Assembly: GCA_009746045.1 (NCBI GenBank)
Contig: RPFO01001098.1
Location: forward strand, 1 to 64,000
DNA from: Mesostigma viride
Taxonomy: Eukaryota > Streptophyta > Mesostigmatophyceae > Mesostigmatales > Mesostigmataceae
DNA: 64,000 nt
Direction of reading: 5' to 3'
Each line of letters opens with the position of its first letter. Within the stretch, counting starts at the first letter, position 1. The translations under genes and the position numbers were made by a program. The notes under the pieces are model-generated. The model worked only from the letters and a program-made list of their open reading frames with translations. It searched no databases and was not told the DNA's origin. Below, one piece after another: positions 1 through 13,100 of this stretch.

Positions 1-1923
1 TGGCGCCGCCCCTCCGTTCTCCGTGCGCCGGCTGCGCCTCGCTGCACGCAGGCTGCACGACATCACCACGCACCCTGGTGACCTTGATAACCTGATCCTC
101 CCTACCGGTCATCCAATCTACTGTGCTGCACCAACCGGCAAACGACTCGCGCTGCAACGGAGTGAGAAAGTTCCTGACATCGTAAGCGACCCCCAATACC
201 TTGACCTCCGTGCCAGCGGGGACGGTCGAGTTGCAGTTCGCAGCTGCACCACTAGGCTGACGGAATGCCTCTTCTATGGCCGCCACCCAGCTCTCCAAAG
301 TTGGGTACTTGTGCACGAAGCTAGGCCCCCCCGCCACAGCGTGTCTCATGTAGGCCACAAGCACGCCGAATTTCTGATCTGGGTCGGCGTGCGTGTGGCC
401 CACGAGCATGCGGTGCATTTCGACGACGTCGAAGAAGCCAACGTGTACGAGCCACCATGCAAACAGTAAGACGGTGTGATTCCGGTTTTCACTCCCACCG
501 TCCAGTTGCAGGCACAAACACCTGGGCATGTGCGGCAGCCCCGCCCTCCTCCATGGCTGGTCCCTCATCAACTGCGCCAGGATGTGCATCAGCATCGTGA
601 CGGTGACACTGCCGGAGAGGTTGTCGGTCATGAGGACCCATGCGAGAACGATGAACCACATCGCCTTGTACCCATGGACGGCCGCACAGAAGAGCGAGAA
701 CGGCATCATGCCACCTGCATAGCTGCCCCATGAGTCGGGCCCCCCACCAGCTTCGGCCAGTATGTCTTGGCGTGATCCAGCTTGTCGAGGTTGATCGACA
801 AAATGGCCGTCAACATAGCGGCCACCATCGCGCAGGCAAGCTCGCGCCTCAACCAATAGTTCTGGCGGGTAAACCAGGCCAGAGCGACATGCTGCTTGAT
901 TTGGTTGTCGACGTACTGCCGTTGTGCCTCAGTTGAAGCACCGCGGCGCCGCATGCGCAGTTCCACGCAGTCCGCGCAGTGACCGGTGCTCTTGTTGTGC
1001 GGGCATACCACCACCTTCGGGCTCCTCTGCCCTGGGAAGTAGTCGCCTTTGCAGTAGGTGCGCCAGATGCGGTAGAATGCGTTGTAGCCTAGCACCTTGG
1101 CCCCTTCCCCCGCTTCTGCCACCACGTCTTCAACGTACATGGCGTGCATCTCCTTGATGGACATGACGTCCATGAAGACAACGCCAGCATGAGTCGGGTC
1201 ATGGTCTGCGATCTGCTGCACCAACTCGTGCATCCACATTGCTGCGTGTTCGCCAACCTCCGAACGCCCCCGAGCATCACGCTCAGGTGGTGCGTGCTCC
1301 AGACCAACACCGAAAGTCGCTAGGTCGTTGGGATGCACGGTCAGGAAATACTCTTTCGCCGACACGACCGACGCCACCAGATTGTTCCAAGTCGCCCGGG
1401 TAACGCCGGCCATCTTCCGGATGGCAGATGCACAACCGGTGACGGTGTACATGCACCCCGCAATCACCACGTCCACGTGTAAAGGGCCGGTAATGATGTA
1501 CTTCTTGTAACGGCCACCGTCGGCAGGGGATTCTACCTCGATGTTGCCCACGCCGGCCGACCGGATCACGTCGCAAAGGGAGGCCATGCGCTGCTGGTCC
1601 GTTTGGTTGTACAGGTACTCTCGAAAGGCAGTCCACGACCTGGTATCGGTAAGTAAGGTGCCCACCTTCTCGAGGCAATGCTCCCCACAAGTCGGACCGC
1701 ACTTCCTGGCCTTGGCGATGTCCTTGTCAACGGACTTCAATTTGGAGGCGAGAAGCCGGGCGCCATCTTTCTTCCCACTGCGCTTCGCTCGAGAGGAAGA
1801 CGTGCCGGGCCCCATTTCCGTGTGAAGCAGGTCGTCGTCAGAGCCGTCAGAATCTACGCCCCAACTAGCTTCAGAACTCGCATCCGAATCCACCAGGTCT
1901 GGCACATCCCATTCTTCATCCAT
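1..1923 (-). CDS. DUF7869-like protein gene, 3' end outside window, one frameshift
   Basis: The ATG at 1923 opens a 405-residue frame that stops at 706. The next reading frame on the same strand continues without a stop from about 745 to base 1, so I read one gene with a single-base shift at the C6 run 740-745. The N terminus is acidic (residues 1-40). A cysteine cluster (C307, C316, C319) precedes a stretch with D380 and D383. After the shift come a hydrophobic segment, the motif QLDGGSEN (about 485-511) and VGHTHADPDQ (374-403). The pair 'QLDN/GxxEN' and 'VGHTHxDxDQ' is what I know from DUF7869-type proteins of corals, algae and protists, whose function is not established. An RNase H-like or transposase-like role is only an inference from the spaced acidic residues. 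The frame is still open at base 1. The shift could be a decayed gene or a base-calling error; there is no GT-AG intron obvious enough to replace it. Confidence 0.68.
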
Positions 1924-1935
1924 GTTAATAGGAAA

Positions 1936-2375
1936 TCTACTGTATTACACCCGGTGGTGCTTGGACAGAAGCAAGAAACCCCGCCCACCGCTCAAATGTG
2001 GCGCCCAACAAAGCCCCAAACTGTTTTCTTCAATAAGTCTACTGTTCTACATCCGGTGGTGGATGGACACAAGCAATAAAGGCCCCGCCCACACCTCAGA
2101 TTTCTTTAGAAAATCTACTGATCTACATTCGATGGCGCCTTCACAGAAGCAGGAAACTCCGCCCACCGGTCAAATGTGACGCCCAACAAAGCCCCAACTG
2201 ATTTCTTCAAGAAGTATACTGTTTTACAGCCGGTAGTGCTTGGGCAGAAGCACTATAAAAGAGACAACCAGCGCAGGCCAGAAATCGCAGGCCAGAAATC
2301 GCAACTATGTAAAGCCCGCCCACACATCGGATTTCTTTACGAAAAACCTGTTTTACATTCGATGGGGTCTTGACA
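1936..2375. repeat. degenerate dimeric repeat upstream of the minus-strand gene
   Basis: Five diverged units start near 1936, 2036, 2112, 2214 and 2341, each with a word like CTACTGTTYTACAYCCGGTGGT. Alternate units share different second halves: GCCCAACAAAGCCCC in units 1 and 3, and CACAYC(A/G)GATTTCTTTA in units 2, 4 and 5 or their edges. The true period is therefore a dimer of about 176 bp. Unit 4 is about 50 bp longer because of an extra segment at 2253-2310. No coding potential is seen. Confidence 0.6.
2253..2261 (+). promoter_or_regulatory. TATA-like box (weak)
   Basis: CTATAAAAG lies inside the extra segment of repeat unit 4 and is followed directly by a 30-bp word (2258-2287) that recurs inverted in two insertions at 31687-31716 and 40414-40443. 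A 14-bp direct duplication of CGCAGGCCAGAAAT follows. It may mark a promoter and 5' leader of an unseen transcript, but no reading frame begins at a plausible distance. Confidence 0.2.
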
Positions 2376-2436
2376 GATTCAAACAAATTATCGTTTCTAC
2401 CTGCGTGCGACTGCTGCGGCTGAGTGCTGCAACTTG

Positions 2437-3455
2437 TCTTCACGTCTTCACGTCTTCACGTCTTCACGTCTTCACCGCGTCTTCACCTGTCTTCACCACG
2501 TCTTCACGGCTTCACGGCTTCACGTCTTCACGGCTTCACCTGAACACCTGAACTTCACCTGAACTTGCCGTATCGTGTCTTCACGTCTTCACGTCTTCAC
2601 GTCTTCACGTCTTCACGTCTTCACCGCGTCTTCACCTGTCTTCACCACGTCTTCACGGCTTCACGGCTTCACGTCTTCACGGCTTCACCTGAACACCTGA
2701 ACTTCACCTGAACTTGCCGTATCGTGTCTTCACGTCTTCACGTCTTCACGTCTTCACGTCTTCACGTCTTCACCGCGTCTTCACCTGTCTTCACCACGTC
2801 TTCACGGCTTCACGGCTTCACGTCTTCACGGCTTCACCTGAACACCTGAACTTCACCTGAACTTGCCGTATCGTGTCTTCACGTCTTCACGTCTTCACGT
2901 CTTCACGTCTTCACGTCTTCACCGCGTCTTCACCTGTCTTCACCACGTCTTCACGGCTTCACGGCTTCACGTCTTCACGGCTTCACCTGAACACCTGAAC
3001 TTCACCTGAACTTGCCGTATCGTGTCTTCACGTCTTCACGTCTTCACGTCTTCACGTCTTCACGTCTTCACCGCGTCTTCACCTGTCTTCACCACGTCTT
3101 CACGGCTTCACGGCTTCACGTCTTCACGGCTTCACCTGAACACCTGAACTTCACCTGAACTTGCCGTATCGTGTCTTCACGTCTTCACGTCTTCACGTCT
3201 TCACGTCTTCACGTCTTCACCGCGTCTTCACCTGTCTTCACCACGGCTTCACGGCTTCACGTCTTCACGTCTTCACGGCTTCACCTGAACACCTGAACTT
3301 CACCTGAACTTGCCGTATCGTGTCTTCACGTCTTCACGTCTTCACGTCTTCACGTCTTCACGTCTTCACCACGTCTTCACCTGTCTTCACCACGTCTTCA
3401 CGGCTTCACGGCTTCACGTCTTCACGGCTTCACCTGAACACCTGAACTTTGCGTA
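2437..3455. repeat. 149-bp tandem satellite made of CGTCTTCA-type submotifs
   Basis: The landmark CTTGCCGTATCG recurs at 2564, 2713, 2862, 3011, 3160 and 3309, exactly 149 bp apart each time. About seven copies are present, the last ending in a variant landmark near 3448. Each unit is itself built from 9-bp CGTCTTCAC / CGGCTTCAC steps followed by CCTGAACACCTGAACTTCACCTGAA. Copies are almost identical except for the sixth and seventh. The array fills most of the spacer between the two divergent genes. The short open frames in it (for example 3310-3534) come from the repeat. Confidence 0.93.
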
Positions 3456-3607
3456 TCGTATCTTTGATACATTGCATCATTTGCATGCCTTGGAGCTGCA
3501 CGTCTTCAAGCAGTGTCACCCAGTTCCCGCTTGATTCAAATGCACTTCGCGCTTGAATTCGTGACTTCGCTCAAGGTGGAAGGTGATGGGCACTAGCCAC
3601 GGGAACT

Positions 3608-6424
<2,817 letters not shown>

Positions 6425-6813
6425 ATCAGTTCTTTGACACTGAGTTGGCACTAGACGCAACACCTTTGATGCACATGAGTGCAGGGCGCATGTGTGGAAA
6501 CCATGCAACCATGGCGATCCCTCAAAAAGTTTGGTTATGTAATAAGTGAGACAATTATTCCGGACGTATGATGGCCCAACGTCCTGTAAGGTTGAGTTGT
6601 CTTATTCAATTGGCATATGTTGTCTTATTGATGTTGTCTCATTGCCTTAATGGGTCAATTGTCTTAGTTTATATCATGTATATCTTGGGAAACTCATTGC
6701 TTCAATAAAATGCATGTTAGGCGCAATCAACCCCCTCAAACACATCTGAAAACTGCACAGTGCATCAAATGTATCCTAAACAAAAAAATGTATCCTAATC
6801 CGGTAAAACCACT
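6425..6813. other. 3' flank of the gene and boundary to the repeat array
   Basis: No open frame or RNA gene is visible. Near the end ATGTATCCTAA occurs twice (about 6769 and 6788). At 6813/6814 the sequence switches abruptly to the interior of an A element, at TGAGGCGTTTGTTTCG; this is the left edge of the array. Confidence 0.6.
6704..6709 (+). promoter_or_regulatory. candidate poly(A) signal AATAAA
   Basis: AATAAA lies about 280 bp after the stop codon of the two-exon gene, in an AT-rich T/G-containing stretch (6540-6720). It is the only perfect match in the 3' flank I examined. The cleavage site cannot be seen. Confidence 0.45.
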
Positions 6814-7439
6814 CTGAGGCGTTTGTTTCGATGACCGGGGTAGTACCTGCTCTCTTTCTGATGCATTTTCATGGTTGCGTTCTTTCCATTTCGCCGAATC
6901 CACCTAGTCGCAGCAAAGACATAGCGTAGAAAGGGTCTGCGTTTTATTTTCTTAGCCGTGCAGGACGCCATCTTCATGGTCCTTCGCATGTCCTGTGTGA
7001 ACGTCCGTTGCCCAAGGATCTGTGATGCTTTTTTCTGGAATATACTGGGCGGTGAAAGCCCCTCTGGATGCTTGCCTGGTCACGGGTTTGGGGCGTCATT
7101 TACTGCTGTACTGGCTGACATTCATGGTGCTTTCTGCGTAAGCTGACTTGCTTCGCACGTGGATTTTGACTGGACTGAAGAGCGCGTCTGGTAGCATGTT
7201 TACGTGGTGTATAAGGTGATCAATCAACCATTTGTTTATAGAAGGTGTGACAATAGAAGGTGTGTTATATATTTCTTCATCAAGCATGTCAAAAGTAATC
7301 TCCACTCGCTAACAACCTGAATTTTGCTTTGCTGGGTCTGCTGTGTTTGTGTCTCACTGTGCAGGCTATCCCCTTGGTTGATCAACCAGGTGATGGCAGC
7401 GGGGCCATATACTCTTCTTGGCATTTTTCATCCATGGCA

Positions 7440-8765
7440 TGTCAACCAACGCATGCATGCCAGCCCCTCCCACACCCACGCACACATGTTAGCTATACCC
7501 CACAAACCCACGCATGGATTCCAGCCACCCCCCACATGCCCGCATGCATGCCAGCCACCCCACCAATCCACGCACGCATGCCAGCCACCCCCACACCCAC
7601 GCACGCATGCCAGCCACCCCACAACCCACTTATGCATTCCAGCAACCCCCACAGCCACTTACGCATGCCAGCCACCCCCCACCCCCACGCACGCATGGCA
7701 GCCACCCCACGAACCCACGCACGCGTGCCAGCCCCCCCTTAAAACCACGCATGCATGGCAGCTCCCCACCACACCCACGCATGCATGCCACTCCCCCTGC
7801 CAACCACCCACGCATGCCAGCCCCCCGACACACGCATGGCAGCCCCCCCCACACCCACGCACGCATGCCAGCCCTACCCCACATGCAGGCATGCATGCCA
7901 GCCACCCCCCACACCCACGCATGCATGCCAGCCCCTCCCACACCCACGCCCGCATGCCAGCTACCCCACAAACCCACGCATGCATGCCAGCGACCCCCCA
8001 CATGCACGCATGCATGCCAGCCACCCCACCAACCCACGCACGCATGCCAGCCCATCACAAACCCACTTATGCATGCCAGCCACCCCCCACACCCACGTAC
8101 GCATGCCAGCCACCCCACACACCCACGCACGCATGGCAGCCACCCTACCAACCCACACACGCGTGCCAGCCCCCCCTAACCCCATGCATGCATGGCAGCC
8201 CCCCACCACACCCACGCATGCATGCCACTCCCCCCCACACCCACGCACGCATGCGAGCCCCCCCCACACCCACGCACGCATGCGAGCCCCCCCCACACCC
8301 ACGCACGCATGCCAGCCCCACCCCACATGCAGGCATGCATGCCAGCCACCCCCCACACCCACGCATGCATGCCAGCCCCTCCCACACCCACGCCTGCATG
8401 CCAGCTACCCCACAAACCCACGCATGCATGCCAGCGACCCCCCACATGCACGCATGCATGCCAGCCACCCCACCAACCCACGCACGCATGCCAGCCCATT
8501 ACAAACCCACTTATGCATGCCAGCCACCCCCCACACCCACGTACGCATGCCAGCCACCCCACACACCCACGCACGCATGGCAGCCACCCCACGAACCCAC
8601 ACACGCGTGCCAGCCCCTCCTAACCCCACGCATGCATGGCAGCCCCCCACCACACCCACGCATGCATGCCACTCCCCCCCACACCCACGCACGCATGCGA
8701 GCCCCCCCCCACACCCACGCACGCATGCGAGGCCCCCACACACCCACGCAAGCATGCCAGCCCCC
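7440..8765. repeat. GCATGC/C-rich minisatellite (first of 11 copies)
   Basis: It consists of about 34-bp units of the form GCATGCCAGCC-ACCCCACA-CCCACGCAC with many variants, grouped into a ~444-bp higher-order block. Equivalent arrays are at 11930-13245, 16017-17332, 29440-31190, 34067-35384, 38155-39915, 42792-44110, 46730-47985, 50743-52030, 55194-57130 and 59885-61200. The plus strand is C-rich with almost no G runs. The repeat lacks stop codons in several frames on both strands, which gives long THACQPP-like and HACVG-like frames. Single-base changes in C runs move the frame between copies, so they are not conserved proteins. Confidence 0.92.
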
Positions 8766-9467
8766 CCCCATGAAGTCATAGTGGGCACCACGGAGTCATG
8801 CTATGTTTTAATTTTTTCAATTTAATAATGGGAATGACGGATGGTGCATGTGTGAACAAAGGAATGAAAGGATTGCCACTCAATGAATATTAATTAATGA
8901 TGAAAATGGGAGTTTGCATGGGAGTGTTTGGTCCTTATGGCTGGCTTGCAAAAAGCAGTACCCAAATTTCGAAGTATTTGACAGCGAAATATCTGTAAAG
9001 TATATCGCATGGTATAATTAATTAATGAATGGTACGCTGAAATTCATTGTGCGGGCTCTCTCTGCATGTGATAAACAATTTTAGCTTTGAGGGCATGCAA
9101 CAAGGCATGCTAGCATTAAAATGAAATTAAATTATAACATGACTAGTGGGGAGATCATGTACGACATGTAGCATAATTACGTACATGGCCACAATTGTGC
9201 CAATCAGGGCCCTCCTCTAGGTAGACTGTGCTAGGCAATTACAATTAGACAAATAAGGTCATTCAAAAAGGTTTAATTCTTCACCTACCTCCATCCATCC
9301 AGCAAGGGAATATGTTAGCCAGTGCTACATGATGATCTCCCAACGGAGTCATGTTATGATGCGAAATAGTTCAGGATAAAATTTGTTAGAATTTCACTGG
9401 CGATACGAACGTAACGAAATTTCCAAGTATCCGACGCCGAAATATCATTGTTGTATCGAATGGTATG

Positions 9468-9844
9468 TTGTCTACATCATGGATGTTGTCTACAGAATTT
9501 AGCCAAGCCCTGCCTATAACGGGACCCCCATGGATGTTGCATTAAGAATTGAGCCATGCTATGCCATGCAGAGAGATGCTCTCTGTCGAGAAGCCATGTC
9601 CTAGCTCTTGTATAGCCATGATGATCTTCCTCCCTCACAGGCATGCTCCCCCCTTACCTGGGCATAGCGTGATAGACCATGAGGGTGCAGGTGCCCTGGT
9701 GCACCTAGAGCAGGGGTAGCTTACATTCCCACCCTTGCATGAAGTAGCCTAGAATGTATGATAGGCCATATGCCCCTTCTCTGGGCTATGTGCTACATAT
9801 ACTCCCAACGGAGTTATGTTACAATTCAATTCAATTCAATTCAA
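9468..9844 (+). mobile_element. 377-bp insertion with 12-bp direct repeats and (CAATT)n tail
   Basis: TCGAATGGTATG occurs on both sides (9456-9467 and 9845-9856), whereas other A elements have it once. The insertion ends in a CAATT pentanucleotide run (about 9822-9844). Target duplication plus a simple-repeat 3' tail is typical of SINE- or LINE-mobilised DNA. No clear pol III A/B boxes were recognised. A second copy, interrupted by the LINE, starts at about 61901. Confidence 0.5.
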
Positions 9845-10192
9845 TCGAATGGTATGCTGAAATTCATTGTGGTCAAGTCCGAGCTGAAAATTTGCCGGTC
9901 AGAAATTTCATTTTCGATACGAACGTGACGAAATTTCCAAGTATCTCACGCTCGGAGAGCTTCCACGGTGTTCACGGGGAAGGGTCCGTTGCGCGTGGCG
10001 CACGGCGGCGGTTCGTCCCGGTCGGAATCGTCCGCTCGCGCGTCCTCCGTGGAAGGGTCTTGGCGCGTCGCGCGGGCCGGTGCGGTTGGCGCCCAGAAGG
10101 TCGACTATCGGCCTCTGGGCCGCTAGCGGCGAGTCACGTCCTCTCAAGTCGGGGAGGGGGGGCGATAGCCCCCCTCCCCCACTTTTTTCTTG

Positions 10193-13100
10193 TCCCCTAC
10201 TAGTAACTACGATTTATGAAGCCCGAAAACTTTGGCCGCGGCCGTAGGCCGAAGGTGGGGCCGTCCCCCGCGCCCCCTAGCGCGGGAGCGGACGACGTCC
10301 AAGACCGTTGCGAGATGGCCAATCGCGTAGTACAAAGAAATTCCCCAAACCTTAGAGATCGAGTGTCGTGTTTTCCTGAACGGGTCTGAAAAACTGAACA
10401 TGTTCAGACTTTTGCGGGCAGGTGGGGCGTCTCGCCAATCCGCGCGGCCTCAGGAATTACGGCGCGTTGACTTTTTTAAGCGTCAAACAAGCTACTGGCG
10501 AACCGATATCTGTACTAAAACTTTTCGCGGCTACCCGTTGCACCACTTTGGGCGGGGACCAACCGGTGCACGCCGTTTCGAATAACGCGCTCGAATTTAG
10601 GGCCACAACGTCAATGGAATGCGATTTTCTGAACGGATGGATCAAATTTGCAGGACGGTTGGAAGGTTCAGAGCCTAACAGGCGTTCAGTCAGGGTGGGG
10701 TGAAATAGTTCAGGCCGAAATTTGGCACATTTTCAATGGAAATACGAACGTAACGAAATTTCCAAGTATCTTCCACCGAAATATCTCTAAACTATATCGC
10801 ATGGTATAATCGCATGGAAAAAAGTCTTGCTGGGCAGTGGGAACTGGGAATTATTGGCAAAGCGTGCGGCATGCTCGGGGCGAAAAACAAAGTGACGTGC
10901 TGCGCGAGCAATTTTCCTTGTGCTGGCTGGCGATGGCAGGCAACGTAGGCTAGAAAATTGGGATGGGGAATGCGCAGCCATGGTTTTATACGTCAAAATT
11001 TTATGTTTGAAGAGCAAGTGCGAAATTTTATGAGCTGGAGGTGCGTCAACGGAGTGATACCTGCGTGGGAGAGGTCCGTGTCGCTATGGCGACCTGGAAA
11101 TGGAATGTCGTTGTAGATTTAGGTATTGTAGTATCATGCTTAACTGCTTTACGTATTGGGTGCCTAGTGAAATCGGTTTGCTGTTCGTGGAAGGCTTGGG
11201 GTGTGGCCAACGAGCTTCTGCTGTCGCCACATCATATTGGAAAGAACGCTGGATTTTTTGCCACGGGACGTAACCGGCGATGCCGATGGTGAGGCGTTTG
11301 TTTCGATGACCGGGGTAGTACCTGCTCTCTTTCTGATGCATTTTCATGGTTGCGTTCTTTCCATTTCGCCGAATCCACCTAGTCGCAGCAAAGACATAGC
11401 GTAGCAAGGGTTTTTAAAAACGCAGATTAGCCGTGCAGGACGCCATCTTCATGGTCCTTCGCATGTCCTGTGTGAACGTCCGTTGCCCAAGGATCTGTGA
11501 TGCTTTTTTCTGGAATATACTGGGCGGTGAAAGCCCCTCTGGATGCTTGCCTGGTCACGGGTTTGGGGCGTCATTTACTGCTGTACTGGCTGACATTCAT
11601 GGTGCTTTCTGCGTAAGCTGACTTGCTTCGCACGTGGATTTTGACTGGACTGAAGAGCGCGTCTGGTAGCATGTTTACGTGGTGTATAAGGTGATCAATC
11701 AACCATTTGTTTATAGAAGGTGTGACAATAGAAGGTGTGTTATATATTTCTTCATCAAGCATGTCAAAAGTAATCTCCACTCGCTTACAACCTGAATTTT
11801 GCTTTGCTGGGTCTGCTGTGTTTGTGTCTCACTGTGCAGGCTATCCCCTTGGTTGATCAACCAGGTGATTTTTGGTGGCAGCGGGGCCATATACTCTTCT
11901 TGGCGTTTTTCATCCATGGCATGTCAACCAACGCATGCATGCCAGCCCCTCCCACACCCACGCACACATGTTAGCTATACCCCACAAACCCACGCATGGA
12001 TTCCAGCCACCCCCCACATGCCCGCATGCATGCCAGCCACCCCACCAATCCACGCACGCATGCCAGCCACCCCCACACCCACGCACGCATGCCAGCCACC
12101 CCACAACCCACTTATGCATTCCAGCAACCCCCACAGCCACTTACGCATGCCAGCCACCCCCCACCCCCACGCACGCATGGCAGCCACCCCACGAACCCAC
12201 GCACGCGTGCCAGCCCCCCCTTAAAACCACGCATGCATGGCAGCTCCCCACCACACCCACGCATGCATGCCACTCCCCCCGCCAACCACCCACGCATGCC
12301 AGCCCCCCGACACACGCATGGCAGCCCCCCCCACACCCACGCACGCATGCCAGCCCTACCCCACATGCAGGCATGCATGCCAGCCACCCCCCACACCCAC
12401 GCATGCATGCCAGCCCCTCCCACACCCACGCCCGCATGCCAGCTACCCCACAAACCCACGCATGCATGCCAGCGACCCCCTAACCCCACGCATGCATGGT
12501 AGCCCCCCACCACACCCACGCATGCATGCCACTCCCCCCCACACCCACGCACGCATGCGAGCCCCCCACACACCCACGCACGCATGCGAGCCCCCCACAC
12601 ACCCACGCACGCATGCCAGCCACCCCACCAACCCACACACGCGTGCCAGCCCCCCCCTAACCCCACGCATGCATGGCAGCCCCCCACCACACCCACGCAT
12701 GCATGCCACTCCCCCCCACACCCACGCACGCATGCGAGCCCCCCCCACACCCACGCACGCATGCGAGCCCCCCCACACACCCACGCACGCATGCCAGCCC
12801 CACCCCACATGCAGGCATGCATGCCAGCCACCCCCCACACCCACGCATGCATGCCAGCCCCTCCCACACCCACGCCTGCATGCCAGCTACCCCACAAACC
12901 CACGCATGCATGCCAGCGACCCCCCACATGCACGCATGCATGCCAGCCACCCCACCAACCCACGCACGCATGCCAGCCCATCACAAACCCACTTATGCAT
13001 GCCAGCCACCCCCCACACCCACGTACGCATGCCAGCCACCCCACACACCCACGCACGCATGGCAGCCACCCCACGAACCCACACACGCGTGCCAGCCCCC

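Larger units (their letters stand above)
6814..10192 (+). mobile_element. A element 1, 5'-truncated
   Basis: It begins inside the A core, lacking about 1.1 kb of the usual 5' half. The core is 6814-7430, the GCATGC minisatellite 7440-8765, the AT-rich tail 8766-9467, a private 377-bp insertion 9468-9844, and the GC-rich 3' module 9950-10192 with hairpin 10151-10179, T6 and CTTG. Diagnostic variants shared only with the last element are CGCTAACAACC, the missing TTTTTGGT after CAGGTGAT, and CCCCCTGCCAACC. Confidence 0.6.

Noticed and set aside
23-733. Plus-strand frames at 23-469, 476-733 and 528-722
   Set aside because: They lie antisense to the DUF7869-like coding region, which carries recognisable motifs.
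2437-3455. Possible CRISPR array (regular 149-bp spacing)
   Set aside because: The whole unit repeats with no unique spacers, there are no cas genes, and the DNA is eukaryotic.
7324-8825. Long open frames encoding THACQPP/PHPRTHAS-type proteins, up to 626 residues, in every A element
   Set aside because: They are open in several frames on both strands because the minisatellite lacks stops. C-run indels shift frames between copies, and no consistent start or end is kept.
10151-10192. GC hairpin followed by T6 as a bacterial-type intrinsic terminator
   Set aside because: The DNA is eukaryotic and no transcription unit ends there. Its position at element joints explains it better as a terminal hairpin.
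11041-11780. Conserved small frames in the A core (for example 83, 107, 62 and 69 residues)
   Set aside because: They recur because the DNA recurs. In the diverged B copy the frames are disrupted, so there is no sign of protein-level selection.
11854-11865. Minus-strand ACCTGGTTGATC resembling the 5' start of 18S rRNA
   Set aside because: The match is 12 bases and ends in a palindrome. The following bases do not continue as rRNA in A or B.
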